Positions 17,308 through 25,446 of a stretch of 64,000 nt of DNA are shown here, one piece after another. Origin of the DNA: Trinickia acidisoli. Lineage in GTDB: Bacteria; Pseudomonadota; Gammaproteobacteria; Burkholderiales; Burkholderiaceae. The stretch spans positions 186,001 through 250,000 of the forward strand of contig NZ_JAFLRG010000002.1 in assembly GCF_017315725.1 (NCBI RefSeq), read 5' to 3'. How positions within the stretch are numbered: the stretch's first letter is position 1; each line of letters starts with the position of its first letter. Made by a program: the position numbers and the translations under genes. The notes below the pieces were generated by a model that saw nothing but the letters and a program-made list of their open reading frames with translations, made no database searches and was not told the origin of the DNA.

Positions 17308-17344
17308 CCTGGACGACGTCGTTGTGATAAACGACATGTCCAGG
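17308..17344. terminator. stacked inverted repeat behind the TolC fragment
   Basis: CCTGGAC...GTCCAGG encloses GTCGTT...AACGAC around the loop GTGATA. It begins 23 bases after the TolC-type stop codon and may be the original terminator of that gene. No T run follows. A related but less symmetric sequence (GACGTTGTGTATAACGACATG) occurs near 18829-18849 on the far side of the IS4 element, so an IS boundary role is also possible. Confidence 0.4.
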
Positions 17345-17371
17345 TGTCCGCATGAAGTCAAGCGCACCTCG

Positions 17372-18721
17372 TTATACATAAGACTCGTCACCGCCTTCGT
17401 CGCGTAGCAAGCGCATTGTTTCTGCGGCGATGCGCACGTGAGTGAGTCCCTTCCAGATTGTTTCCGCACCGGGTTCGCCGTCGCTTTTGCGTGCTAGGAA
17501 TCCGCCTCGGCGAGCAATCAAGCGCAGCACCTCGTTGAGTTTGGGTTGCGCTGTGCGACGGGTCTTCGTGAGAAGGTAGGCAGCGCGAATTTCATCGGGA
17601 TCGAAGAACAGATGGGCGTCCAGATCGGGGCAGGTTCGGCCCAGCCGCATCAAATGAGCCACACGCCAGGCCACCACCAGAAACAGCGCCAACGCGCGTT
17701 CGAGCCGTTCAATCGTACCCAACTGCAGTTCTTCGACCTCACAGCCGTTCTTCAGAACGTTGAACAGGATCTCGATTTCCCATCTCGCCCTATACCACTC
17801 GATCAGTTCGATCGCTTCATCGAGCGTGCTCGCCCCACGATTAGTCAGCAAGCGCCATTCGATCGGTTTGACGCCGGCAGGCGCGTCGAACTCGCGCGCA
17901 ACCAGGCACGTTGCAGCAATGCTTTTCCCTTTGCTGGCGGGCAACTGCACACGCTCAAGCCACAGGCGCTGGCGTACCGTGCGCGCTTTCAGGCCTTGGC
18001 GCGCGGCCATCGTAAAGGCGATTTCGCCCACCGCTTCGCCGCACGTCGTGCGCTCCCACAACTTATCGCCTTCAGGCAAGCTGCGGTTATGCGAGGCACG
18101 CACCAGCCAGTCGGCCGGGTTGCCCAATGCATCAGCGCGCTCCATCAACGCCATCAGATCCGCTTCGCGGTCCGCCACATATACCAGGCGAGTCGAGGGC
18201 ATATCCGGCGCCATCTCGGCGATGCGCTCGTAGCCTTCGATCCAACGCAAACTTTCCTTCGGGCCACCGCGCTTTCCCGACTCGTCCTTCTTCTGGCGAG
18301 CCCACATCCACGCGTCCAGGATGCCCAACGGCTCGCGCTGTGGCGTCACCGCATAGGTCGGATGAACGAACATCCCGCGCTGCGCCTCATACGTCAGCGG
18401 ACCCAGTCCGACCGCCTCCTGACCGTTGAAATCAAGCTCGGTGGTGTCTTGAAGACAGAGCACGACCTGATGCGCCCGCATCCGCTTTTGCGTCTGCTGC
18501 CAATGCGGCTCCAGAATCGCATGCCATTGGACCTTCTCGTTATCGAAGAAGCGGTACGCCGCTATCGTTTCGCCCCAACCATGGCATGCCTGCGGCACAC
18601 TGGCCGTCGGCTCGGCCGACATTCTTTCCATCAAAAGCCTCGCTCGCTTATTCAGGCGCGCGTCGCCCAGGTCCAGTTGCTCGAATTCCGTTTGTGTCCA
18701 GGGCGTCGATTCGGTGACCAA
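17372..18721 (-). CDS. IS4-family (Tn5/IS50-like) transposase
   Basis: The 449-residue product looks intact. It opens with the Tn5-like DNA-binding part (WTQTEFEQLDLGDARLNKRA), then the DDE core: LQDTTELDFNG (first Asp), RLVYVADREADLMAL (second Asp), and the YREK-like segment IEWYRARWEIEILFNVLKNG with the catalytic Glu. The C-terminal part follows the Tn5 dimerisation domain. Terminal repeats were not pinned down; related sequences flank it near 17325 and 18840. It inserted between the TolC fragment and the small genes at 18914-19790. Confidence 0.88.
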   Translation of the reverse strand: MVTESTPWTQTEFEQLDLGDARLNKRARLLMERMSAEPTASVPQACHGWGETIAAYRFFDNEKVQWHAILEPHWQQTQKRMRAHQVVLCLQDTTELDFNGQEAVGLGPLTYEAQRGMFVHPTYAVTPQREPLGILDAWMWARQKKDESGKRGGPKESLRWIEGYERIAEMAPDMPSTRLVYVADREADLMALMERADALGNPADWLVRASHNRSLPEGDKLWERTTCGEAVGEIAFTMAARQGLKARTVRQRLWLERVQLPASKGKSIAATCLVAREFDAPAGVKPIEWRLLTNRGASTLDEAIELIEWYRARWEIEILFNVLKNGCEVEELQLGTIERLERALALFLVVAWRVAHLMRLGRTCPDLDAHLFFDPDEIRAAYLLTKTRRTAQPKLNEVLRLIARRGGFLARKSDGEPGAETIWKGLTHVRIAAETMRLLRDEGGDESYV

Positions 18722-18913
18722 GGCGTGCGCTCAAAAGCGCAAAGTAAACGACATCCGCCGACAGTTTACAAGCGCCGCGCTATGTCATTGAAAGTAAACA
18801 GGCTTTCTCGCCCGCTCGGCGTGACCGCGACGTTGTGTATAACGACATGAGTCAAGCGTGGCGCTAGCAGTCGTCGCTTTGATGAATCGTTGTATTTGCC
18901 CAGGGGAAGGGGG

Positions 18914-19210
18914 ATGAACGAATTGACGGTGAACTGGAAGATTGCGGCCAGCATCTATTGGGCATACATTTGGCGCGGGTTAGCACTGGGCCTCGCATGT
19001 GGCGCGGTGGTCGGCGTCATTGCGGGATTGGGAATGAGGTTTCTCAACTACAAGCTCAACGGTACTGTCTTTCTGATCCTTTGCACGGCGATAGACGTCG
19101 TCGCGCAGGTTGTCGCGATCCGTATGGCACTTCGGAAGGGTTACAGGGGATTCAGGATTCTGTTCGTGGCAACGGATTGGACTCCGCGCGAGCCGACCCT
19201 TGCCGAATAA
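18914..19210 (+). CDS. small two-helix inner-membrane protein, unknown
   Basis: A 98-residue product with two membrane helices (WRGLALGLACGAVVGVIAGL and GTVFLILCTAIDVVAQVVAI) and charged ends. The start at 18914 has AGGGGA six bases upstream, a good ribosome site. Two more small genes lie downstream on the same strand (19417 and 19536), so this may be the remnant of an operon of envelope proteins interrupted by IS copies on both sides. I cannot name the family; mobile-element membrane proteins of this size are common. Confidence 0.5.
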   Translation: MNELTVNWKIAASIYWAYIWRGLALGLACGAVVGVIAGLGMRFLNYKLNGTVFLILCTAIDVVAQVVAIRMALRKGYRGFRILFVATDWTPREPTLAE

Positions 19211-19416
19211 ATCGGGAAAAGTGTCCATATCGAGCGCGTCTTCAGACGGCATCCTAAATTCTCTCGGATTTATCCGAAAAGCTAGCGCAGTGGGGATCTG
19301 TCGGTGGCGTCTGCCGTATTTCCCGTGGTAATTGCTGGTGGTGCACAAGTCGCGACGCGACAGACGTTGCGGTTAGCGCAATGAGTCGATGCGATACAAC
19401 CTGACCGGAGTTCCGT

Positions 19417-19539
19417 GTGGGCTTCAAATTTTTTCGCAATATCCCCGAGGGCATCTTGCTGGCAGTGGGCTTACCGGCATGCCTGCTCGCCTTGCCGACG
19501 CTGGCGCTCGTCATTGGCTATCTGGACTGTGCGAGATGA
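19417..19539 (+). CDS. 40-residue membrane peptide, GTG start
   Basis: The frame begins GTG with GGAG six bases upstream and reads VGFKFFRNIPEGILLAVGLP followed by a hydrophobic stretch ending LVIGYLDCAR. The stop overlaps the next start as ATGA (19536-19539), so the two genes appear translationally coupled. A single amphipathic N-terminus plus membrane helix is visible. The family is unknown. Confidence 0.4.
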   Translation: MGFKFFRNIPEGILLAVGLPACLLALPTLALVIGYLDCAR

Positions 19540-19790
19540 AGGGTGCGCGCTCCTTAGTTCCGGATTCAACCGCACGGAAGCATCGGGTTGGTGGGTGTCC
19601 GGTGTGCACGACAATATGCATGCGCGTCGTTCGTTCCAATCTGTTACGGCTGCTCGTTTCATTACTAATCGCGGCATCGAGACTCGCCCATGCCGATCTT
19701 GACCTGTCGGGCGCCGAGCCGCCGCTCGATGCATCGGTTCATGAGAGGTGGCCTCGTTCGTTCGTTCGGACAGGATCTCCGAGTTTTTAA
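19536..19790 (+). pseudogene. small secreted-protein gene cut by IS3
   Basis: This frame overlaps the previous stop (ATGA). It contains an internal methionine followed by a textbook signal peptide (RLLVSLLIAASRLAHA) and the mature start DLDLSGAEPPLDASVHE. The frame ends exactly at the left end of the IS3 element (TAA at 19788-19790, IS from about 19792), so the C-terminus is lost. The exported product would be short and is unrecognised. Confidence 0.4.
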
Positions 19791-19808
19791 GTGGAATCGC
19801 TGTGGCAA

Positions 19809-20639
19809 TCAAGCTGCCGATTTTATCGCTGGCAGCGTCGCGAAGTATGCTTCATCCGGTGTCTGGTCGGAAAGCCTCGAATGAGGCCGGTTCTGGTTAT
19901 ACCAGTTTAGGTCGTTGCTGATTGAGCGGCGGGCGTGGCTGACCGAGTCGTAGGCTTTCAGATAGACCTCTTCATATTTGACGCTGCGCCACACACGTTC
20001 GACGAACACGTTGTCACGCCAGGCACCCTTTCCATCCATGGACAGAAGAACGTTCCGGCTGAGCACCGCGTCGGTGAATTCGGTTGCCGTGAACTGGCTG
20101 CCTTGATCCGTGTTGACGATCTCAGGCAGCCCGTATTTCGCAAACACCTCCTCCAGCGCCTCGACTGCATGGCAACTCTCCAGCGTGATCGCCACCCGGT
20201 GTGTCAGCACCCGACGGCTCGCCCAGTCCACGACGGCCGTCAGATATACGAAGCCCCGCGCCATCGGGATATAGCTCGTATCGAGCGCCCAGACCTGATT
20301 GGCCCGGTCGATCTTCCGGTTGCGCAGTAGGTACGGCCAGATCCTGTGGGCTGCATGCTTGCGGCTCGTGTTTGGCTTGCTATACAACGCCTCGATGCCC
20401 ATGCGCTTCATCAGGGTGCCGACGTGCCTGCGCCCGACCTTGATGCCTTCGCGACGCAGCAGCCGTGCCAGCATTCGTGCCCCTGCAAATGGATGCTCGA
20501 GGTGAAGCTCGTCAATCCGGCGCATCAACTTCAGATCCACTGCGCTGACCCCACGCGATTGGTAATAGGCGCTCGACCGGCTGATGCCTACCAGCCGCTC
20601 CTGCTGTGTCACCGGCAGGGCATGATCACGATCGATCAT
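19809..20639 (-). CDS. IS3-family transposase OrfB (integrase domain)
   Basis: The 276-residue product has the HTH_21 segment (LMRRIDELHLEHPFAGARML) and the rve integrase core with the DDE triad: WALDTSYIPMARGF (Asp), PEIVNTDQGSQFTA (Asp) and FVERVWRSVKYEEVYL (Glu, 35 residues later). It ends RPHSRLSDQTPDEAYF, typical for the family. Its ATG overlaps the orfA stop. The gene itself is intact, but its fused product would depend on an intact orfA. Confidence 0.92.
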   Translation of the reverse strand: MIDRDHALPVTQQERLVGISRSSAYYQSRGVSAVDLKLMRRIDELHLEHPFAGARMLARLLRREGIKVGRRHVGTLMKRMGIEALYSKPNTSRKHAAHRIWPYLLRNRKIDRANQVWALDTSYIPMARGFVYLTAVVDWASRRVLTHRVAITLESCHAVEALEEVFAKYGLPEIVNTDQGSQFTATEFTDAVLSRNVLLSMDGKGAWRDNVFVERVWRSVKYEEVYLKAYDSVSHARRSISNDLNWYNQNRPHSRLSDQTPDEAYFATLPAIKSAA

Positions 20640-20944
20640 CGCGTTACGCTCAGCAGTCCCGCCTTGCTGAGCGCGCTTTCTAAAAAATCGTTCTCCAGCG
20701 TCAACTGCCCGATCTTCGCGTGCAGCACCTTCACGTCAACTGGCGATGCCGCCGGCGCCGCGTTGCTCGCTTCGAACACATCGGCAACCCGCTCCTGCAG
20801 TTGCTTCTTTCAGTCCGTGATCTGATTCGGATGGACATCAAACTGCTGGGCCAGCTCTGCCAGCGTCTTGTCGCCCTTGAGCGCCGCCAGCGCCACCTTC
20901 GCCTTGAACGCCGGTGAGTGTGTCCGTCGGTTTCGTTTCGTCAT
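20638..20944 (-). pseudogene. IS3-family OrfA with nonsense mutation
   Basis: The frame reads MTKRNRRTHSPAFKAKVALA then ELAQQFDVHPNQITD, a TGA where the family has TGG (Trp), and then KKQLQERVADVFEAS and a leucine-zipper-like tail to LLSVTR. It is a helix-turn-helix DNA-binding subunit of the transposase. The single stop codon (near 20812) inactivates it. Confidence 0.85.
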
Positions 20945-21051
20945 CTTCTGGTTCCTGGTTGCCGGCCATTATGACCGACTCACGCCCCAGCTTTTCCACT
21001 CAACGAACTGTTCGAATTTCCGGCGCCACCTCTCTTTCGATCGGCCAAAGG

Positions 21052-21084
21052 CGACTGCATTTGACTTTCCGATGGCCAACGGAT
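21052..21084. repeat. dispersed short repeat, copy 1
   Basis: GCATTTGACTTTCCGATGGC and the following CAACGGATGG recur, with few changes and inverted, at about 32982-33012. Both copies sit beside transposon debris. It may be the end of an unidentified insertion sequence. Confidence 0.45.
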
Positions 21085-21172
21085 GGCGAAACTTCGTTTG
21101 CTCGGGCTTTACCCGCACCTGTCGGGCGCGGAACTTGTTGAGCCGATCATTACCGTGAGCGCCGACGCGGCG

Positions 21173-21257
21173 TTCCACGACATGATTTCCGGCGGCGTAC
21201 ATCGAGTTCGTGAGGTCGAGGGCTATCAGGCCGGAAGAAATGGCGACTGTCGGATGT
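21173..21257. repeat. dispersed about 80-bp repeat, copy 1
   Basis: The block from ACGACATGATTTCCGGCGG through GGCGACTGTCGGATG matches 22448-22525 with scattered changes. No gene is evident in either copy. The spacing of the differences suggests an old duplication of about the same age as the surrounding IS fragments. Confidence 0.5.
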
Positions 21258-21464
21258 ACTCGTCACGCCATGAACGTAACTCGTCAATTTCCATTGACCC
21301 ATGTCGACCAGTGCTCTTTGAGATCCCCTTCAAGGGATGCAGCTTGTAGCCTGGGTGGTTCAGTTCGCACGGCGAGCATGGTCGGCAGATGCTCGCCTGA
21401 TCGCGGCAGAACTATCGAGCTCACCTAAGAGACGGTGCGTTGCTGGGCAACCAGTTGCCAGTCG
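21258..21464 (-). pseudogene. second, deleted remnant of the higB toxin locus
   Basis: On the minus strand this region matches two parts of the 25300-28110 locus: the leader (GGCAACTGGTTGCCCAGCAA, then GGTGAGCTCGAT) and the middle of higB (GGCTACAAGCTGCATCCCTT, encoding GYKLHPLKG). The N-terminal half of higB between them is deleted. It lacks the IS66 element that interrupts the other copy, so it preserves the older arrangement. Confidence 0.55.
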
Positions 21465-21791
21465 CTAATTGTTATAGCCCCTGTTGACCACCGCCTGTTT
21501 GCACCAGTAAGTGCGACCGCAGTTGTTGGGGTCATCGGGTGGCAAACGATTGATGGAAACCGTATACGTGTCGACACCAGGGGCCACCCCGCCAAGCGTG
21601 CCCCGCTCCCCGCTACTCAGCGCGAACGCGCGAACGCGCCCATCCGCTTTGTCGCGGACATCAAAATGACACTTGGCACCAGGCACAGCATCACAACCGA
21701 AGGTAACTGTTTCCAGCCCCTGGGCTTGTGAAAGATCGGTGAACGTCAGCGTCGCTAGCAACACAGAAAACCAAAGGTACCCAATTCTCAT
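21465..21791 (-). CDS. small secreted protein with four cysteines, unknown
   Basis: The 108-residue product has a signal peptide (GYLWFSVLLATLTFTDLSQA, cleavage after SQA). The mature part of about 85 residues holds Cys in TFGCDAVPGAKCHF and in NNCGRTYWCKQ, fitting two disulfides. AAGGA six bases before ATG supports the start. The mature part alternates beta-type strands with loops (DTYTVSINRLPP). It is likely a periplasmic or secreted protein. I do not recognise the family. It looks intact amid degraded sequence, which suggests it is maintained. Confidence 0.6.
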   Translation of the reverse strand: MRIGYLWFSVLLATLTFTDLSQAQGLETVTFGCDAVPGAKCHFDVRDKADGRVRAFALSSGERGTLGGVAPGVDTYTVSINRLPPDDPNNCGRTYWCKQAVVNRGYNN

Positions 21792-22329
21792 AAAGATTCC
21801 TTGACGGGTTTAAAACAACTGGTTGAGCGCAGGATGAGGCCTTGCACTTCGTACTCGATCCTTTGCCACAGATAAAATCTGTGCCTTTCTAGGTAGCCAC
21901 GCTTGGTTCTGTATTGTTCAGTTCAGATGCCCGGATATTTTGATTGCTTGCGGCATCGATGATATTGTGCATTTTCGATACCGAATGCGGATAGCTGAAA
22001 TGCGAAAGCCGCCAACGAAGCTTTCGAGGCTGCAGAACCACAAGATGGACAATACCGCTGCATGAATGTTGTCATTACAACGATTGGAGATGACGTTATT
22101 CATATACCCGGAATCGAATCGTCTTACAGCGCCGGTAAATCTATTTAACACCCGTGAAATCGGAACGTCAAACCGGCGTGCCGCGAATGTAGGAAAACGG
22201 TAGGCGGTCAGTGTTGGTGAGCCAAGGCTACGGAAGAGGGCTTCGGTTCGCGGGACGAAGGGCCAGTCTATCCGCATAGACGTCGGCGCCGTGCTTGAGC
22301 GCAGCTCCCTAACCATGTGTCGCCACCAT
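21792..22329. other. intergenic, no gene supported
   Basis: About 540 bp upstream of the small secreted gene. A minus-strand frame runs through it, but it changes character at known repeats and shows no coding features apart from IS remnants, so I do not call it. The first 100 bases should hold the promoter of the secreted protein. Confidence 0.4.
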
Positions 22330-22445
22330 GCTTGATATAGCCCACGATCTGATCGTGCCAGCGTGTGGTCGGCTGATCGTGAACTGAGCTGGCCGCGCCG
22401 CTTCAGACTTTGGTTGTAGGCGCGTGCATTGGTGAGCCGATACCG
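22330..22445 (-). mobile_element. diverged IS5-type transposase fragment
   Basis: GATCTGATCGTGCCAGCGTG and its surroundings match the element at 124-881 near positions 365-500 with many changes, including the codons around TNxxxYN and RWHDQI. Only this internal part is present. Confidence 0.6.
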
Positions 22446-22447
22446 TT

Positions 22448-22525
22448 CCACGACATGATGTCCGGCGTACATCGAGTTCGTGAGGCCGAGGGCTATCGGG
22501 CTGGAAAGAAATGGCGGCTGTCAGA
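22448..22525. repeat. dispersed about 80-bp repeat, copy 2
   Basis: The partner of 21173-21257 (ACGACATGATGTCCGGCG, then CATCGAGTTCGTGAGGCCGA). It lies between the IS5 fragment and the end of the ankyrin gene. Confidence 0.5.
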
Positions 22526-22555
22526 TTTAGTCTAGGCTATTGCACATGAGCTTTA

Positions 22556-23857
22556 TCATGTGCGGCCCCTATCTCCTCCGAGAATGGGCGTCCGGGCGGC
22601 AGGCCTAGCCTGTTCGGCACTCCGCAACAGGGCGGCAACAGGATGGTGTGCAGCGTCGTCAGCCAGGTCGGCTGCCGTCCTACCATGCAGATGTCCTTGC
22701 GTAAAGACGCGATCTCGCAGACAAGGATTGGCACCGAGCCTCAAAAGCGCATCAACGGCCGCGCTGTGCCCGTTACGTGCCGCAGCGTGCAGGGGCGTCC
22801 ACCCGTCCGCTGCCTGCGCATCGAGATCTACAGGGGCCGTACCGGCTGGACGCGGTGCCGTCACCAGCGCCGTAATGACCGGCGCATGCCCGCGTGAAGC
22901 CGCCAGATGAAGCGCTGTCACGCCGAGGCCGGGCAGCTTCGCGTTTACGTCTACGTACCTATTTGCTACCAGTGCGGTGACTGTTTTAGCTAGTCCGCGT
23001 CGGGCTGCCATGAGAAGTGGCGTTGCGCCGTCGGTTCCACCGCGCGCGTTTGGATTCGCGCCGCCGAGGTCGCATAACTGCGTGCATAGCTCTGCCCGAT
23101 TAAAGGCTGCGGCAACTTGCAACGGTGTCTCTTCCCAGTATCCTATGTGCGCGTTCGGATTTCCTTTCGCCCTGAGCAACGCCTCTACCACCACTGCCGC
23201 CCATCCCTGTCGTGCTGCTGCATGTAGCGGCGTACCGTGACCGCGCACGTAACAGTTGACGTTTGCGCCGCCTTCGGCCAGAGCCCGCACGACCAATTCA
23301 TGCCCACGCTCAACGACCAGGTCCATCGGCTTTTTGCCATTCAAAGCGACGGCTTCAGGGTCGACGCCGCGTGTCAACAGTTGCCAGACGATTTCGTCGT
23401 GACCATTGGCTGCTGCCAGATGCAATGCTGTGCAGTATCTAAAATCCTGCGTGTCGGGATCGGCGTTACGCCCAAGCAGCAATCTAACGAGTTGCTCATG
23501 TCCACTTGCGGCCGCCAGATGCAATGCCTGTTGTCCGTTATAGTTGCGCGCATCAAGAATGGCGTGCCGCGCAAGCAATAGTTCCACCACGTCTTGCTGT
23601 CCCGCGCGCGCCGCTGCTAGCAAGGGGTAAAGCCCTGGACCTGCGACACCCCCATTAGGATCGACGCCGTGGTCAAGCATTGTTCTAACCACCTCCACGT
23701 GTCCTCGAACTGCCGCCACACTCAAAGACGTGGTGTGATCTGGTGCAGCCAGCAGAGCATTGGCTCCTTTGTCGAGCAGTTCCCGGACGCTTGCCTCATC
23801 GCCGGCTTCGGCCGCTGCTCGCAAGTCTTGATCCAGTCCTGGAGGGGGTGGGGGCAT
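22556..23857 (-). CDS. ankyrin-repeat protein, candidate host-acting effector
   Basis: The 433-residue product is made almost wholly of about eleven ankyrin repeats; clear ones include GQQALHLAAASGHEQLVRLL, CTALHLAAANGHDEIVWQLL, TPLHAAARQGWAAVVVEALL, VTALHLAASRGHAPVITALV and GWTPLHAAARNGHSAAVDAL. A short N-terminal segment (MPPPPPGLDQDLRAAAE) and a basic tail (RPAARTPILGGDRGRT) flank them. There is no signal peptide. Ankyrin repeats bind proteins and in symbionts and pathogens often mark proteins delivered into eukaryotic hosts by type IV or type III systems. AAGGA eight bases before ATG supports the start. A palindrome lies about 110 bp upstream. Confidence 0.85.
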   Translation of the reverse strand: MPPPPPGLDQDLRAAAEAGDEASVRELLDKGANALLAAPDHTTSLSVAAVRGHVEVVRTMLDHGVDPNGGVAGPGLYPLLAAARAGQQDVVELLLARHAILDARNYNGQQALHLAAASGHEQLVRLLLGRNADPDTQDFRYCTALHLAAANGHDEIVWQLLTRGVDPEAVALNGKKPMDLVVERGHELVVRALAEGGANVNCYVRGHGTPLHAAARQGWAAVVVEALLRAKGNPNAHIGYWEETPLQVAAAFNRAELCTQLCDLGGANPNARGGTDGATPLLMAARRGLAKTVTALVANRYVDVNAKLPGLGVTALHLAASRGHAPVITALVTAPRPAGTAPVDLDAQAADGWTPLHAAARNGHSAAVDALLRLGANPCLRDRVFTQGHLHGRTAADLADDAAHHPVAALLRSAEQARPAARTPILGGDRGRT

Positions 23858-23967
23858 TGTGCACGTCCTTGCTTATTGCTGATACGTGGCGTTATATCAG
23901 GCGAACAGATCTTGTCGAATAAAAATAACTTTTCTGCTTGCTGGTGTACGTAAAATTTCGAAAATCC

Positions 23968-23991
23968 AAATTGGCACCATGGCGCCAATTT
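23968..23991. promoter_or_regulatory. inverted repeat upstream of the ankyrin gene
   Basis: AAATTGGC and GCCAATTT flank eight bases. The site lies about 110 bp before the ankyrin start in an AT-rich stretch, where an operator could sit. No T run follows, so a terminator is less likely. Confidence 0.35.
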
Positions 23992-24582
23992 GAGGCTTCG
24001 CCTCAGCCTCTGAAGGAAGAAGTTCCCTTATCCGACAGCGCCGGACAGCAAACGTTTTTTTAATGATTATGAAAGTTATCCGATAGATGGACGCACCCAT
24101 GATGAAGGCGTCTACTTAGTCTCTATTTTCAAGTGCAATACTCGATATGAGGTAGGGTGTTGCGATGAATAAGAATGGTTCCGACGTGCTTGCACAGGAC
24201 GCGCGCGCGCCCGGGCATCCATCGCGACATTACCGATGACGTTGGCATAGGTTTCCACTCGTTGCGTTGAATAAGGCCAGCGGGCGTGGTTCAATCTGAC
24301 GTGACACTCGAAACACGGAATCGCTGTGCCGGTGCGGCTCCGCTTCGCCCTTTTGAGGGTAATACGGAAATCGTGCGTTCTAATGGACCACGCCGGATTT
24401 CCGATCGTCGTCAACAACAGTTACTCGAGAGGAAAATACCGCGCGACGTGGATTCGCGCATCGGCATTTTCGCTTGCCCGAGCCAACTGAAGGCTTACAC
24501 ACCTTTCCGCCAAATGAAAGTGTTTCTTCCTGCTCCGGACGAGGTGCAAGTAGCTTCAATAAGCGCTGCTTTGAAATTCGGG
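23992..24582. other. intergenic, no gene supported
   Basis: Nearly 600 bp between the two ankyrin loci. Short frames exist on both strands without domain, composition or ribosome-site support. A piece near 24355-24400 (GAGGGTAAT...ACCACG...GAT) loosely resembles 15720-15755, perhaps IS ends. Confidence 0.35.
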
Positions 24583-25223
24583 TTACTCACCATATTCTTC
24601 TTGCCGCGACACAACCACGAATACCCATCTGGCCCGAAGTGTCATTGCGGGGATGGCCGCTCCGAGTGGCGCCAGGCGCACCAGCAGTTCGGGCGAGGTG
24701 ATCCGTCCCTGCGCGAGTTGCCACGGTGTTTCGCCACCATCGGACACGGCCGTACGATCCGCCCCAAGCTGCAGCAATGCAGCTATGGCCGCCTCGTGGC
24801 GGTGAATCACTGCGCTGTGCAGCGGCGTCAGGCCCCACCGGCCGCGGGCATCCATGGGTTCTCGTACAGTCAGTTTTGCGGGCCGGTACTGCGCGATGGT
24901 GGGTTCGAGGCCGCTATCACCGGAACGCGAAGCGGCCGCGCTGTCGCTGATCCTGCTGGAGGACCAGGCGGTTCTGCCGGCATTGGCGGCGGGGGATCTG
25001 ATGCCGTCGGCGATCGCGCTGGTGGACGCGGTGTCCGTGGCGACACGGACCGGGAACCGACCGAAACAGTTAGTAGCGTCATGTCCGACCCAGCAGGATC
25101 CCCGGCTCGCTCAGGAGGGCGTAACGCAACTGAGGGCGGTCTGGAGGGGGCAGAGTCGGGGTTTACGCGAATTGAACGAAACCTTTGAAACAGGCGTTGC
25201 AGGCGCTCCAATGCAGTTGGCAT
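24583..25223 (-). pseudogene. ankyrin-repeat effector-like gene, frameshifted
   Basis: A very strong ribosome site (GAGGAGG, five bases before ATG at 25223) opens a basic, then Pro/Ser-rich N-terminal region (MPTALERLQRLFQRFRSIRV). That frame stops at 24870. In the next frame the sequence continues without a stop as IAQYRPAKLTVREPMDARGR, then ankyrin repeats GLTPLHSAVIHRHEAAIAAL and ETPWQLAQGRITSPELLVRL, and ends at 24583 with QEEYGE. The gene therefore looks like one effector-type ankyrin protein broken by a frame change between about 24870 and 25090. A sequencing slip or slippage is possible. Confidence 0.55.
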
Positions 25224-25366
25224 TGCGTCCTCCTCGTCGGAACAGTCAATTCTGGCTGGATCTCCAGGCGATGAACCCTATACCCGAAGCCACCTCTTTG
25301 GCAACTGGTTGCCCAGCAATGCATCTTCTCATAGGTGAGCTCGATGGTGCTGTCGCGATAAGGTGA

Positions 25367-25374
25367 GCAGCTAC
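25367..25374. repeat. 8-bp target-site duplication of IS66 (left copy)
   Basis: GCAGCTAC immediately precedes the IS66 left end GTAAGCACC; the identical GCAGCTAC follows the right end at 27852-27859. Eight bases is the duplication length expected of IS66. Confidence 0.9.
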
Positions 25375-25446
25375 GTAAGCACCTCGCGAAGGCCGTTCGC
25401 AACACGGCGCGCACGTGAGGCATGATTGGGTATCGGGCGCTGGCAA

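Larger units (their letters stand above)
19792..21000 (-). mobile_element. IS3-family insertion sequence
   Basis: About 1.2 kb with orfA and orfB on the minus strand. The ends show imperfect inverted repeats (TGGAATCGCTGTGGC at the left; TGGAAAAGCTGGGGC read inward from the right). No target duplication is evident. orfA carries a stop codon, so the element is probably unable to move on its own. Confidence 0.75.

Noticed and set aside
17546..18850. 434-codon plus-strand frame
   Set aside because: It is exactly antisense to the IS4 transposase, which has all catalytic motifs; the plus frame has no domain and is a mirror effect of GC-rich codon use.
21918..22472. 184-codon minus-strand frame
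   Set aside because: It passes through a dispersed repeat and an IS5 fragment in a non-transposase frame; not a gene.
24286..25188. 300-codon plus-strand frame across the ankyrin remnant
   Set aside because: It overlaps the ankyrin repeats on the other strand, which are certain, and its own Gly-rich tail looks like reversed Pro/Ser coding.
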